Shown here: positions 26,399 to 37,516 of the stretch, one piece after another
Layout: the number at the start of each line of letters is the position of its first letter
Position numbering within the stretch: position 1 is the stretch's first letter
Origin: CAVVFX01 sp963777595
Lineage (GTDB): Bacteria > Acidobacteriota > Terriglobia > Bryobacterales > Bryobacteraceae
Direction of reading: 5' to 3'
Assembly: GCA_963777595.1 (NCBI GenBank)
Contig: CAVZRE010000066.1
Location: forward strand, 124,001 to 188,000
DNA: 64,000 nt
Translations under genes and position numbers: made by a program
The notes under the pieces: generated by a model
Told to the model about the DNA's origin: nothing
Database searches by the model: none
The model's input: the letters and a program-made list of their open reading frames with translations, nothing else

Positions 26399-27952
26399 GT
26401 GAGCCGGGGCGCCTCGTTCCCTGATGGCTTTCCGGCTGCCTGTTCGAAGCGTCCATGTTATAAACAGAGCTTGCCCGCTGATGCTCCCAACATATTGACC
26501 CTTGACGCCGGATCTTCGTCGGTCCGAACGGTATTGTTCGACGCGAAGGGACGGCGTGTCGATGGCTTCGGGACTCAAATTACTTATGCTTTCGACACGA
26601 CCCCCGACGGCGGCGTACAGATCGACCCTGACCGTTTAGTCGATGTTTGCATCCAAGCGCTCGCTGCGGCCTGCGTGCAGCTTCGTCACGCCAATATCCG
26701 GCCCGGAGCGGTTGCCTGCGACACTTTCTGGCATAGCATTATGGGCCTCGATCGGGAAGGTCGTCCGGCGACTCCGCTGCTTCACCTGCTCGACACTCGC
26801 AGCGAGCAGGCAGCCGCAAGATTGCGCCAGCGGATCGACGACAGGGCGCAGCATTCGCGCACCGGGTGCGTACTCCACGCCAGTTATCCCCCGGCGAAAC
26901 TGCAATGGTTGTCGGAGACCCAGCCCGACGCATTCAAACGCGTAGTGCGCTGGATGTCGATCGGAGAGTATCTCTTCTACAAAGTGCTGGGTGATGCGAT
27001 GCCTTCGACTTCCATGGTATCGGCGAGCGGTTTTTGGGACCAGAATCGCAACGATTACGACGACGAGCTGCTTTCGGTTTTGCCGGTGCGCCGCGACCAG
27101 TTTTCCGATCCAGCGGCAATGGACCTTCCGCTCACCAGACTGCAATCGGAGTTCAAGGAGAGTTTGTCGGAATTGGACGGCATTCCCTGGTATCCGGCCT
27201 TGGGCGACGGCGCGTGCGACAACATCGGCAGCGGCTGCGCCTCGCCGGAAAATTTCGCATTGATGGTGGGAACCACGGGTGCGATGCGCGCGGTTTTCGA
27301 AAAGGAACAGATCGAAATTCCCGAGGGCTTGTGGTGCTATCGTGTCGACCGGCGTCGCGCAGTGCTAGGCGGCGCGATTTCGAGCGGTGGTGAAGTCTTC
27401 GCGTGGATGAAGCAGACGCTGCAATTACCGGATCCGGCCGAGACCGAGAAGCAGATCGCCGCCATGTCTCCCGGTGCGCACGGCCTGACCATGCTCCCCT
27501 ATTTTGCGGGAGAGCGCTCCACCGGATGGCGCTCCGATGCGCGCGCGGCCATTGCGGGAATGGGTGTAGCCACCATGCCGATCGACATTCTGCGCGCATC
27601 CTTGGAATCGGTAGCTCTGCAGTTTCGTAACATCTACGACATCATGGAAGGGCCCATCGGAAGACCGAAGCGGATCATCGCGTCCGGAGGCGCACTGCTG
27701 CATTCAGCGGCCTGGACCTCGATGATGGCGGATGCTTTATCCCGTCCGGTATTGGCTTGCCTGGAGCCGGAAGCCACTGCACGGGGCGCAGCCCTTCTCG
27801 CGCTTGAGAAGATGGGAGTGATCGCCGACTCCAGGGCACTTATACCCAAGACCGGACAAACGTACGAGCCCGTCGAGGCTCACTGGACCGTTTACAGCGA
27901 TGAGTTGAAACGGCAACGGGTACTCTACCACAGGTTGTTCGAAGAGCGCTGA
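26399..27952 (+). CDS. FGGY-family carbohydrate kinase, gluconokinase-like
   Basis: Up to 517 aa. The family part begins at NILTLDAGSSSVRTVLFDAKG (phosphate-1 loop) and includes GDGACDNIGSGCASPENFALMVGTTGAMRAV (second nucleotide loop) and RIIASGGALLHSAAWTSMMAD near the C-terminus. FGGY kinases phosphorylate sugars or polyols; the overall pattern is closest to gluconate kinases. The first 30 residues from GTG 26399 are unrelated to the family; TTG 26471 would remove most of them. It is followed 34 bases later by a KdsC-like phosphatase, an unusual kinase-phosphatase pairing. Confidence 0.87.
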   Translation: MSRGASFPDGFPAACSKRPCYKQSLPADAPNILTLDAGSSSVRTVLFDAKGRRVDGFGTQITYAFDTTPDGGVQIDPDRLVDVCIQALAAACVQLRHANIRPGAVACDTFWHSIMGLDREGRPATPLLHLLDTRSEQAAARLRQRIDDRAQHSRTGCVLHASYPPAKLQWLSETQPDAFKRVVRWMSIGEYLFYKVLGDAMPSTSMVSASGFWDQNRNDYDDELLSVLPVRRDQFSDPAAMDLPLTRLQSEFKESLSELDGIPWYPALGDGACDNIGSGCASPENFALMVGTTGAMRAVFEKEQIEIPEGLWCYRVDRRRAVLGGAISSGGEVFAWMKQTLQLPDPAETEKQIAAMSPGAHGLTMLPYFAGERSTGWRSDARAAIAGMGVATMPIDILRASLESVALQFRNIYDIMEGPIGRPKRIIASGGALLHSAAWTSMMADALSRPVLACLEPEATARGAALLALEKMGVIADSRALIPKTGQTYEPVEAHWTVYSDELKRQRVLYHRLFEER

Positions 27953-27986
27953 ATCACATGACTGAACCGATAGGAGAAACAACGGC

Positions 27987-28529
27987 GTGTCTGCCGACAT
28001 ACAAGCTTTAGCTTCCAAAATCAAAATGATCCTGATGGACGTGGACGGCGTACTGACGGATGGCATTCTGCTCAACGTGCCCGACTCCCAGGGCAACATG
28101 GTCGAAACCAAAGGGTTTGATTCGCAGGATGGAATTTCGCTGCAGTGGTGCAGTTGGTATGGCATTAAGACCGGCGTGATCAGCGGGCGTGTCTCCCCGG
28201 CAACCGCCGAGCGTGCCAGGCAATGCAAGATGGCTTATGTGTACCAAGGGCACATCGAGAAAATTCCGATCCTCGAAGAGATCCTCGCCGACGCCAAAAT
28301 AGATTCGTCGGAAGTCGCCTATATCGGCGACGATTTGACGGACGTCGTGCTGTTTCATCGAGTGGGTTTGGCGATAGCTACCGCCAATGCCCGCGACGAA
28401 GTCAAGCGCGAGGCCCATTACATCACGCGCCGTCCGGGCGGCAATGCAGCGGTCCGCGAGGTGGTGGAGATGATTCTACAAGCGCGAGGAATCTGGGCGG
28501 AGATTTTAAAGAAGTACGAGATATCGTAA
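27987..28529 (+). CDS. kdsC: KdsC-like HAD phosphatase
   Basis: 180 aa. MILMDVDGVLTDG is HAD motif I in the form specific to 3-deoxy-octulosonate-8-phosphate phosphatases; VISGR is motif II and AYIGDDLTDVVLF motif IV, with RRPGGNAAVREV the conserved C-terminal tail that closes the KdsC tetramer active site. It would dephosphorylate KDO-8-P or a related sialic-acid-type intermediate for LPS or surface glycans. The GTG start at 27987 has AGGAG about ten bases upstream. No kdsA, kdsD or kdsB is in the window, so a different sugar phosphate remains possible. Confidence 0.85.
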   Translation: MSADIQALASKIKMILMDVDGVLTDGILLNVPDSQGNMVETKGFDSQDGISLQWCSWYGIKTGVISGRVSPATAERARQCKMAYVYQGHIEKIPILEEILADAKIDSSEVAYIGDDLTDVVLFHRVGLAIATANARDEVKREAHYITRRPGGNAAVREVVEMILQARGIWAEILKKYEIS

Positions 28530-28604
28530 CCGGCGCCGCCCGGAACTGCGGGGCCAACAGATTTCACGGTTCGGCTTGGGAGTTTCCACGCAACACGGAT
28601 CTCG

Positions 28605-29306
28605 TCATGAGCGAAACTTCCATAGAATCTGCCGCAGAATCCCGAGCACCAGAGGAGCATCGCGCGAGGTGAGTCGAATGCGCCGGACAAACCTGCGAAC
28701 CTTTAACTCGATGGATGTCGCGACGATCCGGTTGGTATAACCCGACTCGCGGAGGACCTCCAGCATCATGCGAGTTATCTGTTCCGCATCCGAACCTTCC
28801 ACCCGCCGCGGACCCAGCGGCATCGAAAAATCGAGCGCCGGCTGTCGAATCAACTCATACAAACACACCGCGACCGCTTGCCCCAAGTTCATCGATGGCG
28901 TCTGCGGACTCGTCGGAATATGCACCAAGTGGTGACAGAATGCCAGTTCTTCGTTGCTGAGTCCAAACTTCTCAGAGCCAAATAAGAGCGCCACCGGACC
29001 TTGATTCGCGCGGATAACAGGAGACGCCTCTGCCAGTGTCAACAGCGGCTGTTGCAACTCACGGTGGCCGATGGCCGTTGTGCCAATAACCAGGGTGCAA
29101 TCCCGAAGCGCGTCTGCGACCTGACCATGCAGTTCGGCCGATTGCAAAACGGGCGCTCCGCCGACGGCCGAGACCGCCTCGCGAAACGCCGGATCATAAG
29201 GGTTGACCACGCTCAGGCGATGAAAGCCGAAGTTGCTGATTGCGCGCGCCGCCGCCCCGATATTCAGCGGGTTTCGGGGCTGGCAGAGAACTACACGGAG
29301 ATCCAC
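28605..29306 (-). CDS. trmJ: tRNA (cytidine/uridine-2'-O-)-methyltransferase TrmJ
   Basis: 233 aa of the SpoU/TrmD (SPOUT) class. VVLCQPRNPLNIGAAARAISNFG is the motif-1 segment with the N-x-G-A-A-R signature; VALLFGSEKFGLSNEEL is motif 2 and MNLGQAVAVCLYEL motif 3, forming the knotted SAM site. The family 2'-O-methylates position 32 of several tRNAs. The C-terminal 70 residues form the helical extension typical of TrmJ rather than TrmL. The start is GTG 29306, 14 bases after the aconitase stop on the same strand, so it is probably expressed from the acnA promoter. Confidence 0.9.
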   Translation of the reverse strand: MDLRVVLCQPRNPLNIGAAARAISNFGFHRLSVVNPYDPAFREAVSAVGGAPVLQSAELHGQVADALRDCTLVIGTTAIGHRELQQPLLTLAEASPVIRANQGPVALLFGSEKFGLSNEELAFCHHLVHIPTSPQTPSMNLGQAVAVCLYELIRQPALDFSMPLGPRRVEGSDAEQITRMMLEVLRESGYTNRIVATSIELKVRRFVRRIRLTSRDAPLVLGILRQILWKFRS

Positions 29307-29320
29307 CGCGGCGAATCCGG

Positions 29321-32011
<2,691 letters not shown>

Positions 32012-32267
32012 GGGCTACCTTTAGTGTAACGTGGGGCGGGTGTGATGCAAAGAGAGACATGCGCCGGTTTACACACTGCTCTGTTCGCTTTCTTCTTGCG
32101 GACGGGGAGATTTCGGCGGTGTTTGCCGACCAGACCGAGCCCAAACCTCTCCGATGCGGGCCGCCCTGTGGCGGAGGTGCTGGATGACCCGCACCATCCG
32201 ACTTCACGCCAAGGGCACTCTGGATGTCTGGCGTGTCTATCGCTCCCGGTAAACCGGAGTTCAGGTC

Positions 32268-33203
32268 CTACGGGTGGAAATCAAGAGTATTCATGTGCCC
32301 GCCCATCTTAGGCTCATCAATCTTGTAATCCGAAGGTACCTGGAATAGCGTCGCATCCGGTTCCGTGCGGTTGATGTTGGTGACTGTGTGGGTAGTCGTA
32401 CCCATACGCGGATCGCTGTGGACCGACTTCACTTCAATCTGCAGATCGGGCGAGAACCAGCGTTCCGAGGTAATCGTAATCGGGCGGTCGTTCCCCATGG
32501 CGCCGGCCTCTATCACGCTGGTCACTCGTGACCCGGTGGCGCTCACACCTTCAATCTCATTGACGCCAAGATCCTCCTGTTTCGCGGCCATGCCAGAGCT
32601 GCTGCGAACAACATGTACGGCTCTCGTCGTCATAGGAGCAACAGGACCGCTGCTTACCGCAGCTCCAAAATCCGCTTCCGCTTTCATCTTTGCCTCGGCG
32701 CCCGCCCTCATCGCCTCATGCCCAGGTCCCAGGGAAGGCGGGGCAGGCATTTGATGCGCTACTTTGCTTTGCGAGTCAAGCGTGTAGTTGACCCCGGCGA
32801 CCGGATCGGAAATCGTGATCATCGTATGAGGCTGTGGGTCTCCACGCAAAGCAGGAAGCGATATTTCACGGCGCGTGCGACCCTGGCTGTCACGGTACAC
32901 GCGAGTGGTGGTGGAATTCGTAATTTTCGTCCCATCCGCGAGCGTCTGAACAGACTCCGTTTGCTCGTCGGCAGAGTATGGCGCGCCAATCATGGGACGC
33001 CCATTAAATGAGTATTCCTGGGTGAAGAACCGGAAGTTCCCGGGTTCGCTTGAAAGCGCCACCACGCCGGCCGCACCCTGCGCCATCATCACACCCTCGT
33101 CGTCGAGCTTCTGCGCCCGCATGACGGTGACGGAGTCTTGTGCAAACAACCCTACGGCCGCCGCTGGAATTGCGATCGCCGTCAAAATATTTTTCGTCTT
33201 CAT
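32268..33203 (-). CDS. Exported protein of the sigma/anti-sigma operon
   Basis: 311 aa from ATG 33203, chosen for the GAGGAGG site just before it and the signal peptide MKTKNILTAIAIPAAAVGLFAQ. The mature part has two beta-rich halves: one with GTKITNSTTTRVYRDSQGRTRRE, a motif seen in many acidobacterial exported proteins of unknown role, and one with ITITSERWFSPDLQIEVKSVHSDPRMG and NRTEPDATLFQVPSDY near the C-terminus. I recognise the pattern but cannot name a function. It lies 28 bases after the anti-sigma gene and so is probably co-transcribed with the ECF sigma factor, perhaps as a target or sensor component. Confidence 0.8.
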   Translation of the reverse strand: MKTKNILTAIAIPAAAVGLFAQDSVTVMRAQKLDDEGVMMAQGAAGVVALSSEPGNFRFFTQEYSFNGRPMIGAPYSADEQTESVQTLADGTKITNSTTTRVYRDSQGRTRREISLPALRGDPQPHTMITISDPVAGVNYTLDSQSKVAHQMPAPPSLGPGHEAMRAGAEAKMKAEADFGAAVSSGPVAPMTTRAVHVVRSSSGMAAKQEDLGVNEIEGVSATGSRVTSVIEAGAMGNDRPITITSERWFSPDLQIEVKSVHSDPRMGTTTHTVTNINRTEPDATLFQVPSDYKIDEPKMGGHMNTLDFHP

Positions 33204-33231
33204 CGAAACCTCCTCTTCTTCATCTCTACCC

Positions 33232-33912
33232 CTACCGGACAAATCGAATCGCTCGCATCACGCCGTCCTCGCCGATCAAAACGTCGGCAGTGACGCGCGA
33301 ATCGAGGTGGCCGCCCGTCACCGGCAGTCCGAAGACGGCCATATTGGCGCGAGGCATCTCCATACGGAACATGTCGACCCGCTCTTCCGGACGCAACGGT
33401 TCGGAATAGGGAATCGCAACAAAATCGGTCGCTACCTCCGGTGTCTCCTCCGGAGGAGGCGGAGCTTGAACTCTAACCACTCGGCGTCGTTTGGCCGGCT
33501 TTCGCGGTTGGGCCGCAACCCGAGGAACCGCGGGCGCGACCCTGGCGGGCGCTTCGACTTGCGACGCAACGGCTGTGACAATTTTCTCCGGCCTGCGGGG
33601 CCTTGTCCCCAAAAAAACCGCCAGTAAAACCAGCGCCGCGGCAGCAGCCAGCGCAACCCATTTGGCGATTGAGCGCCGGATGGGCGTCGCACGATAGGTT
33701 CGCCGGAACTCCGCCATGATGGCAGCTCTGACAGCCGGCGGAGGAGTATCGACTGAAGAGATCGCCACCAGCCCGGCGCTCAGCATTCTCTCATTGGCGA
33801 CGCGCCGACGGCAGCCGGCACAGCTTTCCAAGTGCTTCTGAAGGGTAAGGTCCGCCGGCGCACCGCGCGCCACATCGACCAAGATACTTCGAACCGCTTC
33901 GCATCGGTTCAT
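33232..33912 (-). CDS. Zinc-type anti-sigma factor with a TonB-C-like tail
   Basis: 226 aa. The N-terminal cytoplasmic part has LQKHLESCAGCRRRV, the H-x3-C-x2-C zinc-binding anti-sigma (ZAS) motif. A single membrane helix follows (KWVALAAAAALVLLAVFLG, near residues 83-101), then a proline/arginine-rich linker (RKPAKRRRVVRVQAPPPPEE) and an 80-residue domain ending DVLIGEDGVMRAIRFVR, which resembles a TonB C-terminal-like fold. ATG 33912 overlaps the sigma-factor stop as ATGA, so the pair is translationally coupled. The frame extends to 34041, but that part is inside the sigma gene. It presumably holds the ECF factor until an envelope signal arrives. Confidence 0.85.
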   Translation of the reverse strand: MNRCEAVRSILVDVARGAPADLTLQKHLESCAGCRRRVANERMLSAGLVAISSVDTPPPAVRAAIMAEFRRTYRATPIRRSIAKWVALAAAAALVLLAVFLGTRPRRPEKIVTAVASQVEAPARVAPAVPRVAAQPRKPAKRRRVVRVQAPPPPEETPEVATDFVAIPYSEPLRPEERVDMFRMEMPRANMAVFGLPVTGGHLDSRVTADVLIGEDGVMRAIRFVR

Positions 33913-34463
33913 ACAAAACACCTCGCTTGCAACTTCGTGATCAGCATGGTCCTGGCGCGGTGCAGACGGGAACGCACCGTCCCGACCGGACACTCGAGAG
34001 CCGCAGCGGCGTCGCGATAATCCATCTCCTGCAAGTCGCACAGCACCACAACTTCCCGATAGACCGGTGGCAGCGACATCACCGCTTGCCGGACCGCCCC
34101 GATCGTCTCCCTGCGAGTCAGGTCGCCCAATACGTCCGATGGCGCTGCGCAGTCGTAAGCCGAATCATCGAGACGCGCATCGTCCGGGGAAGAACCCAGC
34201 GCCCTCCGAGTGAGGTTGCGGGCAATTCCCAAAAGCCATGACACCAGGGCGCCGCGGGTCTCGTCGAACATGGAAGGCCGGCGGACCAGCATCATGAAGG
34301 TATCCTGCGTAACTTCCTCGGCAATGGGCTGGCTACTGCTCATATGCAGCGCGAACCGGTAAACCGATGAGCTCCAGCGATCATAGAGCATCGCAAAGGC
34401 GTCCTCGTTTCCGGCCATCATGAGCCGGACCAGATCGCCATCCGATGGGGGTGTGGAGTGCAT
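33909..34463 (-). CDS. ECF-subfamily RNA polymerase sigma factor
   Basis: 184 aa. Region 2 is AMLYDRWSSSVYRFAL...AEEVTQDTFMMLVRR...LVSWLLGIARNLTRR, and region 4 is QAVMSLPPVYREVVVLCDLQEMDYRDAAAALECPVGTVRSRLHRAR, with the helix-turn-helix that reads the -35 element. The gene heads a three-gene unit with a ZAS anti-sigma factor and an exported protein. Such factors are normally autoregulated. The upstream DNA has GGAACTTT near 34519-34526 and a small hairpin, but I could not pair the -35-like sequence with a convincing -10. Confidence 0.95.
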   Translation of the reverse strand: MHSTPPSDGDLVRLMMAGNEDAFAMLYDRWSSSVYRFALHMSSSQPIAEEVTQDTFMMLVRRPSMFDETRGALVSWLLGIARNLTRRALGSSPDDARLDDSAYDCAAPSDVLGDLTRRETIGAVRQAVMSLPPVYREVVVLCDLQEMDYRDAAAALECPVGTVRSRLHRARTMLITKLQARCFV

Positions 34464-34531
34464 CGCAGAATCGACGATCCGGACCGGCTTCTGTAACGTA
34501 TTGCCGGCGAGATGGGAAAAAGTTCCCGTAA

Positions 34532-34549
34532 CACAGAGCTTACTCTGTG
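34532..34549. terminator. Hairpin between NHL-protein gene and sigma-factor operon
   Basis: A perfect seven-base stem (CACAGAG at 34532-34538, CTCTGTG at 34543-34549) with a four-base loop. Read rightward it is followed by CTTTT; read leftward it is followed by only two T. It lies 69 bases past the stop of the leftward NHL-protein gene and upstream of the sigma factor. A weak terminator for the former or an operator for the latter are both possible; neither is certain. Confidence 0.35.
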
Positions 34550-34617
34550 CTTTTCAATGGAGCGCCGATCCTGCGTCTTGGACGTAACGGTGCAGGCCTG
34601 GAGGGGGGCTGCAGGCG

Positions 34618-35655
34618 TCAGACTTTACGCAATTTGCTGACGCGTCCCACTTCGACCCACTCGACCACAAAAATATTCCCTGTATGGTCGAAGCACGCGC
34701 CATGCGGAGCTACAAACTTGCCTGGTTTGAACTCGGCACGCGGCTGGGTGCGAAGTTTTCGCCATTCGCTGGCCGAGTCATCGCCCAGATTCTCGATCAC
34801 CTGGTTATGTTTATCCATCAGCGTGACTCGTGCGCCTAGGTCGGGAACCACCACATCGCCGTTCTTATAGAAGCCGAAATGGCATGGCATTTTGGTCCCG
34901 TCGACGAAATCGATGTGCTCGCCGGCTAGCGTGAATCGTTGCAAACGCGCGTTCGCCCGATCGGCCACGATCAGGTTCGGCGTGCCACCTCGCAAATCCA
35001 CCGCAATTCCGTGGGGGCAATCGAGTTTTCCGGCTTCCTTTCCTTTGCCGCCAAACGTGCGGATGTATTTACCGTTCTTGTCGTATTGATTAATGAAGCT
35101 AGACCCGTAGCCATCGCCAACATAAATGTCGCCATTAGGAGCGATAGCGAGGTTCGTCGGGCTATATTTGATTTTCTTGCCATCGACCGGCTTGTAAGGC
35201 TCGGCTTCCTCGGGATAGCCAATACTCCACACCGTTTCGCCGTTGAGCGTTGCCTTCACCACCACGCCGCGTTTCGTGTCGCACAGGTAAAGAAACTCTT
35301 GAGATCCCTCTTTATGGATAAATAACCCGTGCGCGCCACCCTGGAATTCGGCTCCCCACGACTTCACGAATTTCCCTTGCGAGTCGAAGACCACCATCGA
35401 ATCGTGGCTTTCACTGACTTTGTTCACGGTGTGGTGAACATAAATTTGCCCTTGCGAATCTTCGCAGACCCCATGAGTGTTACCGTACTTGATGTTGGCG
35501 GGTAGTTCTCCCCAATCGTGAGTTACTTCGTAGGTGTGGTCACCCGTTCCTAAAACCGGATTGGCGCTGCCCGATTTATTCTGCGCGCCAAGAATAAGAG
35601 GAGCGGAGAGTCCCGTCGCTATACGGGTAATGAAATCGCGGCGATTCTGATCCAT
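34618..35655 (-). CDS. Tat-exported NHL/SMP-30-like beta-propeller protein
   Basis: 345 aa with a twin-arginine signal (QNRRDFITRIATGLSAPLILGAQ). The mature part is a six-bladed propeller of NHL-type repeats: GNTHGVCEDSQGQIYV, GGAHGLFIHKEGSQEFLYLCD, SPTNLAIAPNGDIYVGDGYG, CPHGIAVDLRGGTPNLIVADR and APHGACFDHTGNIFVVEW each give one blade, with the repeated 'HG' histidines pointing to the central pore as in metal-binding lyases of the peptidyl-hydroxyglycine or SMP-30 type. Activity cannot be assigned. It is monocistronic; a TATATT box lies 24-29 bases upstream of its ATG. Confidence 0.8.
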   Translation of the reverse strand: MDQNRRDFITRIATGLSAPLILGAQNKSGSANPVLGTGDHTYEVTHDWGELPANIKYGNTHGVCEDSQGQIYVHHTVNKVSESHDSMVVFDSQGKFVKSWGAEFQGGAHGLFIHKEGSQEFLYLCDTKRGVVVKATLNGETVWSIGYPEEAEPYKPVDGKKIKYSPTNLAIAPNGDIYVGDGYGSSFINQYDKNGKYIRTFGGKGKEAGKLDCPHGIAVDLRGGTPNLIVADRANARLQRFTLAGEHIDFVDGTKMPCHFGFYKNGDVVVPDLGARVTLMDKHNQVIENLGDDSASEWRKLRTQPRAEFKPGKFVAPHGACFDHTGNIFVVEWVEVGRVSKLRKV

Positions 35656-35678
35656 AGATTCACTGTAGCCTCAACGAA

Positions 35679-35710
35679 AATATATCAGAATGCGAGTGCG
35701 CTCGCTCAAG
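35679..35710 (-). promoter_or_regulatory. Possible promoter with GCGAG/CTCGC inverted repeat
   Basis: On the minus strand TTGAGC is followed 18-19 bases later by GATATA/TATATT, just before the NHL-protein gene. The spacing is slightly long for sigma-70. Inside the spacer is GCGAG-TGCG-CTCGC (35692-35705), a five-base inverted repeat that could be an operator. Confidence 0.3.
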
Positions 35711-35785
35711 GCCGCCCAGGCGGTAAGGCAAACGTTAACGGGATCAGCTTTGGGGGCGGTGGTTTCTCAATCAGACAATCGGAGA

Positions 35786-37384
35786 TTATCGGAGAGTAAC
35801 GTTATAGGATCGATCCCAAAGCGGCCGGGCTCCGATTGCATCGGAAGAAACCACGATCTCGACGCGCCGATTCTCCTGCCGCCCTTCGGCCGTTGCATTC
35901 GTTGTGAGAGGTCTGGAGTCCGCTAAGTCGCGTGCGGTTACCGAACTGACTCCACGGTTTGAAAGCATGTCCCGCACGGTCTCAGCGCGCCGTTCCGCTA
36001 AGCCTGCACCCGTCGGACTATCCGAAAATCCCTCTACGGAAACCCGTACACCCGGCTGAGAAAGTACGGGAGCGAGGCGCGCTATCGTATCGAGAGCTCC
36101 AGACCGTAAACTTCCGCCGTCGAATCCGGAGTCACTGATTGTCACGACCAAACCACGCGGCGTATCGCGTGTGGTCGCTACCGCGTTCATTCGCTCAAGC
36201 ATCCGCATCCGCGTCTGCTGCTGCTGCTGGTTGAAAGCGTCCGCCTGATCCGGGTGTGAAACCGGCGGCGCCGCATTGCTAGTAGACGGAGGCGGGGGCG
36301 CGATCGGTAAATCCTGAGAACTCGGCGCGGCGGCGGCCTGCGATTCCGCCTGTTGCCGCGCGGTGCGCTCGGACTCAACCTGTGCTCGCGCCGCATCCGC
36401 CTGGGCGCGCGCCGCGTCGGCTTCGGCTCGCGCCTGCTGCGCGTCTGCCCGAGCCTGAGCGATCTGCCCCTGAGCCTGCGCTGCCTGCTGCTCTGCGTTA
36501 GCCACTCGACTTTCCTGTTCACGCCGAGCGGCAATCATGCGAGCATCATCCGCAGTCTCAGCAGCGGCACGCGCCGACTGCACCACCAAGCTCATCCCAG
36601 CCTTGGTGCTCATCAGACGCCTGGCTTCATCGTAAGCCGCTTGCGCCTTATTGAATGTTTCAGGAGCCAACTGGTCCGCGTGAGCCGCGCGCGCGATGCC
36701 CAACGCATTCTCAGCCTGGTAGAGTTCCAGGACCTGCTCATAGGTATCCATAGATACGCGCGGCGTGTTTACTGCGGCAGCTTCCATGGCGGCCTGTTTG
36801 TCATAAGTAAATTGACCCCGCGACAACAATTCGGCTTTCGCGATAATCGGCTGCGTCTGTCCTATCGTGTCGGGTCGAACTTGATTTTCTAAAACCACTA
36901 CGTCGCTCGGCTGTCGAACCGCCGAGTACGGTTCCGCAGTGACCATTAAACCGAACACTTGCAGTTCCGTTGTCACGTGGACGCGGGCGCTGTCGCCACC
37001 ATTCGGCACGATCTCGCCGAGATTGTGCGGCGCTCCCTCAGGACTGATGGCCCAGAGTACATAAGTAAGATACTGGCGTCCGAACGGAGTAGGCGGGCTC
37101 AACTTGTCGAACTTTGCATCAATTTCTGTGCGGCCACGTTTGGATTCGATGGTGGCGCGGCCTTTCGCTGAGGGCAACAGTACTGTGCCTCTAAAGTCGA
37201 TCTCAGTCGGTCCGGAGCGATACTGGTAATTTACCGCCTGCAGACTCCGTTCCACTACTGTAACTTTATATACAGGAACTGTGCGCTCAGGCTGCGCCGG
37301 AGTTTCTATCGCGCCGTTCTGGCAAAACGCTCCCGCACAAAAAACTAACGTTCCCGACGCACTCCACATGAAATTCCGTAGCAT
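35786..37384 (-). CDS. OmpA-family outer-membrane protein with DUF4398-like coiled coil
   Basis: About 532 aa from ATG 37384, which has AGGAG six bases upstream (a TTG at 37390 also opens the frame). A signal peptide (ending GAFCQ) precedes a 190-residue unassigned beta-rich domain. Residues 215-345 form an Ala/Gln/Arg-rich helical coiled coil (QARADAQQARAEADAARAQ) starting with a DUF4398-like piece, then a proline-rich hinge. The C-terminal OmpA domain (SGFDGGSLRSGALDTIARLAP, VEGFSDSPTGAGLAERRAETV, EGRQENRRVEIVV) would bind peptidoglycan. Likely role: linking outer membrane and cell wall. It stands alone, divergent from the spermidine-synthase-like gene. Confidence 0.88.
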   Translation of the reverse strand: MLRNFMWSASGTLVFCAGAFCQNGAIETPAQPERTVPVYKVTVVERSLQAVNYQYRSGPTEIDFRGTVLLPSAKGRATIESKRGRTEIDAKFDKLSPPTPFGRQYLTYVLWAISPEGAPHNLGEIVPNGGDSARVHVTTELQVFGLMVTAEPYSAVRQPSDVVVLENQVRPDTIGQTQPIIAKAELLSRGQFTYDKQAAMEAAAVNTPRVSMDTYEQVLELYQAENALGIARAAHADQLAPETFNKAQAAYDEARRLMSTKAGMSLVVQSARAAAETADDARMIAARREQESRVANAEQQAAQAQGQIAQARADAQQARAEADAARAQADAARAQVESERTARQQAESQAAAAPSSQDLPIAPPPPSTSNAAPPVSHPDQADAFNQQQQQTRMRMLERMNAVATTRDTPRGLVVTISDSGFDGGSLRSGALDTIARLAPVLSQPGVRVSVEGFSDSPTGAGLAERRAETVRDMLSNRGVSSVTARDLADSRPLTTNATAEGRQENRRVEIVVSSDAIGARPLWDRSYNVTLR

Positions 37385-37516
37385 CCTCAACTCCTTATCG
37401 CTATTCCCCAGCTACTTCACATTTTTCAATCGGTGCAACTAATCTGCCAAATGTCATGAGCTTTACTTTTATGCGGTTGCGATGCGCGACAAACGGCGCA
37501 CGGTAAAATATGAGGG

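Noticed and set aside
34464..34530. ECF-type autoregulatory promoter with GGAACTT
   Set aside because: The -35-like element is present on the minus strand, but 15-17 bases later there is no acceptable -10; CGTTA occurs too far away (about 20 bases).
36350..36480. Minisatellite-like DNA repeat
   Set aside because: The apparent repetition is explained by the Ala/Arg/Gln-rich coiled coil of the OmpA-family protein; units are irregular at DNA level.
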